Both the position numbers and the translations under genes were made by a program. A DNA stretch of 64,000 nt, taken from positions 193,484 to 257,483 of the forward strand of contig NW_022985437.1 in NCBI RefSeq assembly GCF_010093595.1. Reading direction: 5' to 3'. The notes under the pieces were generated by a model. The model was given only the letters and a program-made list of their open reading frames with translations. It had not been told where the DNA came from and did no database searches. Position 1 is the first letter of the stretch. The number at the start of each line of letters is the position of its first letter. This document shows positions 57,447 through 64,000 of this stretch, piece by piece. This DNA is from Mytilinidion resinicola. Taxonomy: Eukaryota > Ascomycota > Dothideomycetes > Mytilinidiales > Mytilinidiaceae.

Positions 57447-58995
57447 ATCGAGGCGCGGAGAGAGGATCTGCCGCAGGAGGTACGGAGAGTGGTGGAGAGG
57501 GCGAGGGAGAGGGTGGAGAGGAGGAGGACGGGACTTGAGGACAGGCAACTGACAATTCGCGGACGGACCAAGTGCAGCGTGACAAAGATTGCAGCGCAAT
57601 GCGATGGATGGTGTGGTTGCCCTTCTTCACCGCCGGCGTACACAGCGCTCGCTGATTGGGCTCAGGCGCTGGTGGGCCGGAAGCCGCTATTGCCGTAGTT
57701 GCCCCTGATTTGTATCCCAACAACTGCGCGAGATTATCGCCAATCTCCATCACGACGACCCCGACTCTCTCCATTCGCACCAAGCTACTTCGACCAGAAT
57801 CCACACCGCCAGCGGCAGCATCGTATATATTTCTCCACCAGCCTAACTGCACTGCGTGCTAAATTCCGTTTTGCTTGGCTCTTTGCCCTGCATGAGCCTA
57901 TTTCGACCTCGCCCTCTGCTGATACTCGGAGTGAAAGAGGCGTGACATTCGAATTGTCCCACAAAAGGCTGCATATTTCACGCATGAGGCCTACTATCAT
58001 TCCTTCATACTAAACTGCTTCAAGATGATGTCGTAAGCACCATTTCTAGAGCTTGCCACCTGATCTTTTGATTCATTCTGCCGTTCTCTCCACCAATGCT
58101 AGCGTCATAGATACTCATCAAGGAAGAAAACTCTGCTCGCGACTTGAGATAAGAGATGTGGCGTGTGCAAGAAAACATCCCCGCCATCTTAGTGTTTCTA
58201 GTTTGATAAATTATCATGCCTGACCAAGTCACGTGATTGTCTCTACTCCCGCCTAAACCTCGAAAAGGTTTAAACTTGAACTCTTCTCTATCGCTCAAGG
58301 CATTTCCTAGTATCAGACCCAATTGACTTAAAAAGGCTCAGTATAGATGTATACGTATATACCGCAGCAATTTGCTTTGGAGGAGTCTTCAAGACGCTGT
58401 AAAAAAAAATGAAGTCAATCTCAGATTGGCTTGCATGATTTAGACTTCTTAAGATAAAGTGCAGAGACCGTGTCAACTCGGTAATATAAGTTCAATTCTT
58501 CCTGCGTATCTCGAGACTCTATTCGTATTCTCCCCTTGTAAAAGCTCAGCGCTATCGTGTTGACACTCATACGCCACCACTTCAGGTAACTCGATGCATC
58601 TTCGAAGCCTTCAAAAGTCCGCCGACATGTTATGAGCTCCTCGCTAAATGTGTCTTGTGTCGTGTCTCGGTGAGAGCAGGAGGGTGTTCAAGATGGTCAG
58701 AGAATGTCTCGTCCAATCCTTTGAGATAGTCAGCCACACGAAGGAGTGACAGATGAATGTACGCACTGTACATCGTGCTACCCTCTCATACACATCTCTA
58801 GTGAAGCCAATAAACGGTCTCGTAAGCCTGACTTGGTGAAGCGTTCTTTACTGTCTACCTTCACCTTAATAATGGAGATGGTCGGTGAAACTTCGCTTGA
58901 CTAATCGGGTTAGTCTTTCACTTCACTTCACTTTCTTTTCCCTCTTCAACAGCTTCAGCTCTACTCTTCTACCGGCAACCTCATCTTCTGCCATC
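57447..58995. other. Intergenic, divergent erg5 and MYND promoters
   Basis: 1.55 kb. 57447-57900 is the erg5 upstream region. 58000-58900 is AT-leaning with no frame above 104 codons. No clear sterol-response element is visible. Confidence 0.4.
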
Positions 58996-60348
58996 ATGGC
59001 GGAGCCCACAGGTCCTCCCGATACCAACCGTACCACATCATCTGCCACCATGGCCACGCCATCCGAGCCGGTCGCCCACGTCTGCGGGAAGTGCAATAAC
59101 AAGGCTACGGAGTATTGCGGTCGCTGCACAAAGATCTGGTACTGCGGTCGCGTTTGCCAGGCCGCTCACTGGCAGGCTCACAAGCAGACCTGTGGAACTG
59201 ACAAGATTCTTCAACATGCGGCAGAGGTATATCAGAAAGCATGGCTCGCCTACAGGGAGGCAACCTTTGACATCGACGTCGTGAAATTGGAGGATCAAGG
59301 CAACCAGCTCCTCCTGCATATTCGAAAAGCTGGTTTTCGACATGGTATTGCAGGTTTCTTCTTCGAATTCCCAGCCGCCTTAGTCCGTAACGATGAGGAC
59401 AAACAAGCTCTCCTCACATCCATGATGTGCGAAGATGCCTTGGCCTACCTTCACGAGTTCTTCGCTAGAATGGTCAAAGGTGAGTTTTCAGACGAAGAGA
59501 ACAGGCCTTCAAGATTGTCGAGCACTTGTTGATTCTCCCAAATAGGTTCATACGATAAAATCGAGGAAGTCGACGTCAGAATCAAGCCGTCAAGACGTAC
59601 CACTGCGGACTGCGACTCCGACCGCACATCCGATGGCCAAACTTGTCCGCACCTTTTGCTACGCGCCACATCGAAAGATGGTATCGTATTTGCGATTGAT
59701 CCTACAGGAGCACAGAACGGTCAGATGAAGGCATGGATGCCATGGCAAGACTTTGAAGATCTCTACGTCGAGCGGATTGTGGACATTTTCCCATTCGGCA
59801 CCTTCCAGGACTTCAGCAACATTGAGGCAGCGAAGGGCGAAGGAGCAGCGGGATATATTTCCCGTGTCAATTGGGAAGCCATGAAGGCGTTCAGACAGGG
59901 TATCAAGACCTGGGAGGCTGCTTCTGGATTGACATCTTCAAGATTGGTTCGCAAGTGGGACGAGTCGTTCTGCTCGGAAGTCGTGAAGATGCAATTGAGC
60001 ATAATTCGGGCTCTGAAAGCGCACATTGCGACGAAAGACTATGAAGAGGGAAACCGAGCTGCCTACGCTTGGGATGCTGTCAATCAGGGTCGTCGTATGA
60101 CTATAGCTCGACGAAACGCTCTGTTCAACGAGGTGTCTCTTTTACCGAAGCCACAGTCACTTGAGAGGGACCATACGTTGCACGACAGCGGCATACATGA
60201 AATGAAGTTTCCTGGATTCACACTGTTGGACATGGGCGGAGGAGGAGCCATCGAAATGCTCAGTGAACACATGAGGGATGGTATGACTTCGAAGGAAGTA
60301 TGGGACCTTTTCATGAGAACCAGCGGACTAGGCATCACGCCGCAATGA
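58996..60348 (+). CDS. MYND-type zinc finger protein
   Basis: Exons 58996-59479 and 59546-60348 give 428 aa. The MYND finger lies at about residues 30-67: CGKCNNKATEYCGRCTKIWY followed by CGRVCQAAHWQAHKQTC, with all eight ligands (seven Cys and His) in order. The rest (about 70-428) is a helical and mixed region (GTFQDFSNIEAAKGEGAAGY; EFFARMVKG; DGMTSKEVWDLFMRTSG) typical of fungal MYND-only proteins. MYND fingers bind proline-rich peptides; the partner here is unknown. There is no SET domain, so it is not a methyltransferase of the SMYD type. I chose the ATG at 58996 over 58885 because the upstream segment is hydrophobic leader and a second ATG lies 18 codons on. Confidence 0.85.
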
Positions 60349-60470
60349 TCACATAATCACCAGATCAAACACAAGCTCCTAGTACGGACCAAGGTGTCTG
60401 AGGTATATACGATCAGGAACTAGGAGCATCTAACCAAGTGTTACTATCCCTGATAGGAATCCATTCTACC
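60349..60470. terminator. Short convergent spacer
   Basis: 122 bp between the stop codons of the MYND and MDR genes; both 3' ends and polyadenylation signals must fall here or overlap. Confidence 0.4.
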
Positions 60471-61668
60471 TCACAACTTACTAGAGTTTCCGCTGCTAGG
60501 AAGCTCTATGACAAGCTTTCCGAATTGACTTGCTTTCTTCATGTCCTCAAAAAGTCCATCAATTTCTGCAATGTCCAGTCCCTTCACAACCCTCGATACT
60601 ACAGGCTTCAGGTTCTTCTTGTTCACGAAGTCTACCATGTCTGCAAACTCCTTTCTTGACCCCATAGTCGAACCGCGAACTTCGATGTTCTTCAATACGG
60701 CGCTCATGAGCCATGGCATCTTCGGGCTCGTCGTCATCCCGTAGATTGATATGATACCACCAGCCTGTATATTTGTTAGCAATTACCATAGCACCAGCTG
60801 CACGCCCAAGCATACCTTCAGGAGCTTCACTCCTTTTGACACAATATCCCCACCTGCACCATCAACAATGGCGTCCAGATACTTCCGATCCTTCGGCAAT
60901 ATCTCCACCAACTTCTTCTCCCACCCTTCTTCCTTGTAATTCACACCACCCGCCGCACCCAGCTCCTTCGCCTTCGCAAGCTTCTCCTCGCTCCCAGACG
61001 ACACATACACATTACACCCCTGCGCCACACCGTACAACAGCACCATCAGCGCCACGCCCCCTCCAATCCCGGTGATCAATATGTTCCTCCCAGGCTTCGC
61101 ATTCCCCGACTTCGTGAAGAACGCCCTCCACGCCGTCAACCCGGTCAACGGCAGCGCCGCCGCCTCCGCATCGCTCAAATGTGTCGGCGCCTCCTCCAGC
61201 TCCTCCGCCTCCACCAGCACCACTTCCGCCAGTGTACCGGCCGGGTTGAATTTGGTCCCGCCCATGATCAGATAGCCTTTGGGGCCTTCGGGCCCATCGG
61301 GGTCGGAAGTCCATCCTAGGCCTGGATTGAGGATAACGCGTTTGTTGAGCCATTTCTTTGCGGAAGGGGAGGAGCCGGTTGAGGTAACTATGCCGGCGCC
61401 GTCGGCGAGGAGGGGGACGCCGAAGGCGGTACCGGGGTAGAGGTGTTGGCGGATGAAGAGGTCGCGGTGGTTTAGGGCGGCGGCTGTTATGGATACTACG
61501 ACCTTGAGGGGTAGTTAGCGGTTGAAGGAAGGGGAATGGAGCTTGCTGGTGTAGGATACTAACTTGCGTTTCTGATGGTTGAGGGGACGGGATATTTATT
61601 TTTTCCAATGGGTAGTATACTTGCCCTGGCTTCCCCGGTGTTTGCTTGATTGCAATTGCGGATGGCAT
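60471..61668 (-). CDS. Zinc-type alcohol dehydrogenase-like (MDR) oxidoreductase
   Basis: Exons 61668-61564, 61502-60816 and 60764-60471 give 361 aa. MPSAIAIKQTPGKPGQVYYP and SITAAALNHRDLFIRQHLYP are the standard MDR N-terminal fold. LPLTGLTAWRAFF then NILITGIGGGVALMVLLYGV is the Rossmann fold with the G-x-G-G-G nucleotide loop. Later come ELGAAGGVNYKEEGWEKKL and the C-terminal DGLFEDMKKASQFGKLVIEL. The structural-zinc Cys cluster of classical alcohol dehydrogenases is not present and the catalytic-zinc residues are not obvious. A quinone-reductase or YogA-like NAD(P)H-dependent oxidoreductase is therefore likelier than an alcohol dehydrogenase. The substrate is unknown. Introns are 61 and 51 nt. 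Confidence 0.9.
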
Positions 61669-62760
61669 ATTTGCGGTTTCTCGAAGGACAACAGGGATAT
61701 ATCAAACTGCTTTCCTGGAGCTTTCGTGAATGGAGCTTGGTGGTATACAGACGCTACTTATGAACGATGAAATATAAGTACAGTACATTCAAAGAAGTCA
61801 ATTGATTTCACAACTAGTGACACATTAGGTGACTACTGAGTATATTTGTAGGCGAAGGGCAGTCCACGGGAAATCGAGACGGCTTTCATGGTGTTTCTTG
61901 GATGACGAAGGCCGACTCGCATTCGCGGGGTCAAGTTACCGAGGTCGGATGTAGCTCGGATTTAACCACCCTTCTACTCCTTTCACTCGTGAATGTCCAA
62001 CAATCTCATCAAGTCAGCTCTGCATTTGTTTCTCTTATTACGACTAGCTAAAATATGAACGAAGCCATAGATCAGGTTAGGTTTCGTGGCCAGAGGAGCG
62101 ACATCCCCGAGCTCTCGTCCTATCACGTCAAGATCTTTCTACCGAGGACCAAATCGCCGTCACAAGGACACGAGCGCGTATTGCATCTCACCTAAAATCA
62201 GTAATCTGAACCTGGAGCTTTCGGGGTCAGAGTCTCCCCGAATTCCTAACACACCGCGAGGACATTGGGCTCATAATCTGCCCGAATTCCCAATGGACTG
62301 TGAAGACTGCGGATTCCTCCCAATCGGTCATTAGCTACCGGAATGCATTTGAAGAGATTGTTCTCTTAGCATACATGTAGAATGCATCTAAGCATCTGCG
62401 CAGTAATTGCGAGGAATCTAACTTGCCTCAAACATTCCGATGTAACGCTCCCTTATTGAATATACCAATAACCTGCCAGACTTCCCAGAACTAGCTAGCA
62501 TTCCCACTTGATGTACGGAGTAGAGTTTCCAGACTGGTGGGAGAAGTTCGACCAATCACTTCGTGTCCAAACAGTGTTGTTTTGGTCTAATAGGAATGCG
62601 AAAGTAAGATTCCATTATAAATCCTGTATCCAGATGTTACTCTTCTAACTTGGGGCTATTCCATCTTTCCTCACGCTCGTTTTCCGCAAAGTTTCATACT
62701 TCATCCCACACTCGTTTTCCTCGTTTGTCGCTCTTTCAATCTCTTTCGCTTCTCTTAAAC
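61669..62760. other. Intergenic, no gene seen
   Basis: 1.1 kb containing divergent promoters for the MDR gene and the secreted-protein gene. A TATA-like cattataaatcc lies near 62612. The leader before 62761 is pyrimidine-rich. Confidence 0.4.
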
Positions 62761-63612
62761 ATGAAGCTCCTTCTCTCCGCGGCGATAGCCCTCCAGATTC
62801 TACATTTCACGAGCGCCCAAGGCTTCCAGAACAATGGTCGCCCTCAGCCTGGGGAGCTGAGCTACCCATCCCCATCCCCTGAAGCAGAGGGCAAGAACGT
62901 CAACATCAACAAAATCACCATTGCGATCGGGGACGATGACGATCCAAAGGGCAAACCCAAACACCCCCATTGGGATGGTGACAGCGACTGTGATCTACCA
63001 CCAAAGAAGGAGGATGACGATACGTGGGGGTCGCCACAGCAAGGGCTAGGTCCCCGCGACGAAGGGCTGGAAGCACGCAAACCATGTCCGAAGGAAGGAT
63101 GCGGCCACAAACACCACTCCAACTGGATCTGGCACTACAAGTCTAAGACGACATCGAAATCGACATCAACATCGACGTCGACATCAGTATCTTTCCCCGT
63201 CTATACCTGGAGTTTCACCACCAAGACTGGAGAAGAGACTGCGGCCCCAACTAGAGTGGCAGAACCACCTAGGGCGACCCTCTCGCCTCTCCAAACTTCA
63301 CAGCCTGCAGTCATCCCCCCTGCTGGGGGAGCAGGAACCTGCCCAGCGACTTGCGACCCCACCAGCGGCAAGAATTTCTGCGACGTCAGCACCTCGTGCA
63401 TTGGCATCTCCGGCAGCAAGTATCTGTGCGCTTGTGCTGCTGGATTCCGCGCTTCGGACACGTCTCCTACCGACTCTATAGTCCAGGTCCGGGTTGATGG
63501 CTTCCCCTGGGTACTTATCAAGCCAGGGCAAAAGTGCAGCCAGCTCTGCACCAAGCAGTCGGCGCCGGATTGGTGTGGGGAGGTCCCTGTGGACAACAAG
63601 TGTAAGGCGTAA
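62761..63612 (+). CDS. Secreted Cys-rich, Ser/Thr-rich protein
   Basis: A single exon of 283 aa starting MKLLLSAAIALQILHFTSAQ, a clear signal peptide cut near the final Ala-Gln. Residues about 60-120 are Asp/Pro/Lys/His-rich with a CPKEGCGHKHH cluster. A Ser/Thr block (KTTSKSTSTSTSTSVS) probably carries O-glycans. The last ~90 residues form a compact Cys-rich domain: GTCPATCDPTSGKNFCDVST, CIGISGSKYLCACAAGF, then GFPWVLIKPGQKCSQLC and WCGEVPVDNKCKA. It has about ten cysteines, all likely paired. There is no GPI signal, so it should be released to the wall or medium. It could be an adhesin or effector; no enzymatic motif is seen. The upstream open frame to 62650 lacks a signal and is leader. 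Confidence 0.82.
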   Translation: MKLLLSAAIALQILHFTSAQGFQNNGRPQPGELSYPSPSPEAEGKNVNINKITIAIGDDDDPKGKPKHPHWDGDSDCDLPPKKEDDDTWGSPQQGLGPRDEGLEARKPCPKEGCGHKHHSNWIWHYKSKTTSKSTSTSTSTSVSFPVYTWSFTTKTGEETAAPTRVAEPPRATLSPLQTSQPAVIPPAGGAGTCPATCDPTSGKNFCDVSTSCIGISGSKYLCACAAGFRASDTSPTDSIVQVRVDGFPWVLIKPGQKCSQLCTKQSAPDWCGEVPVDNKCKA

Positions 63613-64000
63613 GATTGGAATGGACTATGGACTAATATCTGAAAAGGCGATCATGTATCAGTGGTTTACCAGGGTCTCAGAATGAAGTATTACTATCTGA
63701 TGTTCTGTATTTCATACGTGTGTTTTTGCTGTGATGTTTTGCCAAACCGCCTTTCTGGCGACGAGAGTTGGTGTTGTTGTATTGATAGGTGCAATTTTTT
63801 TGAGTAATTTATAATCTAGTCTCTTGAATTGGCTTGTTCAAAGTTCATTACCAATCGCATCACAAATTAGTGACGATTGAGGGCAAAGCCTACGATTTGA
63901 CTTAAACTTTGAAAACAACAGCTATATATGATTACGTCATCGTTGTTCGTGGGGCCCGGGAATAAAAAGTACTAAGTAGCGCTGACGGTTATAATAGGGC
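63613..64000. other. 3' flank of the secreted-protein gene, no gene seen
   Basis: AT-rich right edge of the window with no frame of interest. Confidence 0.4.

Overview
The window is nuclear DNA of a filamentous ascomycete (Pezizomycotina). Genes carry short GT-AG introns (mostly 40-70 nt) with CTRAY-type branch sites. The products are typical of the group: Med10, Rbg1/DRG1, ARPC5, Erg5, a VID24/GID4-like protein, a GT90 protein and a Zn(II)2Cys6 regulator. The one tRNA gene has a canonical nuclear intron. Dothideomycetes, perhaps Mycosphaerellales, is my best guess, partly because the transporter gene carries two near-identical introns that resemble introner-like elements. That placement is inference.

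Layout. 1-3.0 kb: a damaged-looking Zn2Cys6 regulator divergent from a five-exon MFS transporter. 3-6.4 kb: no convincing gene, partly very GC-rich. 6.5-10.9 kb: an unknown protein and a VID24-domain protein. 11-16.5 kb: an accessory-looking stretch with ~190-bp decayed tandem repeats, two small genes sharing a Cys/Gly-rich end that no single start-to-stop frame shows, and a frameshifted aminoglycoside-phosphotransferase-like gene. 17.6-30.1 kb: conserved housekeeping genes (Med10, a PXA/Nexin_C protein with a 1-kb intron, a CENP-B-type HTH regulator, Rbg1, cysteine dioxygenase). 31.5-34.7 kb: a GT90 protein with a multi-membrane N-terminus. 36.5 kb: tRNA-Lys(CTT). 36.6-41.5 kb: about 5 kb without a supportable gene. 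41.5-46.7 kb: a possible small gene, ARPC5 and a four-helix membrane protein.

48-54.8 kb holds four related F-box-like genes. Only one is intact; the others carry frameshifts, a coding homopolymer of 18 G, or in-frame stops. A further degenerate fragment lies between them. This is the most dynamic part of the window.

55.6-63.6 kb: sterol C-22 desaturase (Erg5), a MYND-finger protein, a zinc-type MDR oxidoreductase convergent with it, and a secreted Cys-rich Ser/Thr-rich protein at the right end.

No operons are expected. Shared regulation can be inferred only for divergent pairs: the regulator and MFS transporter, Med10 and the PXA gene, Rbg1 and cysteine dioxygenase. I see no mobile element with intact termini, no CRISPR array and no rRNA gene. 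Exon models were built by hand from reading-frame continuity and splice signals. Family names come from recognised motifs, not searches.
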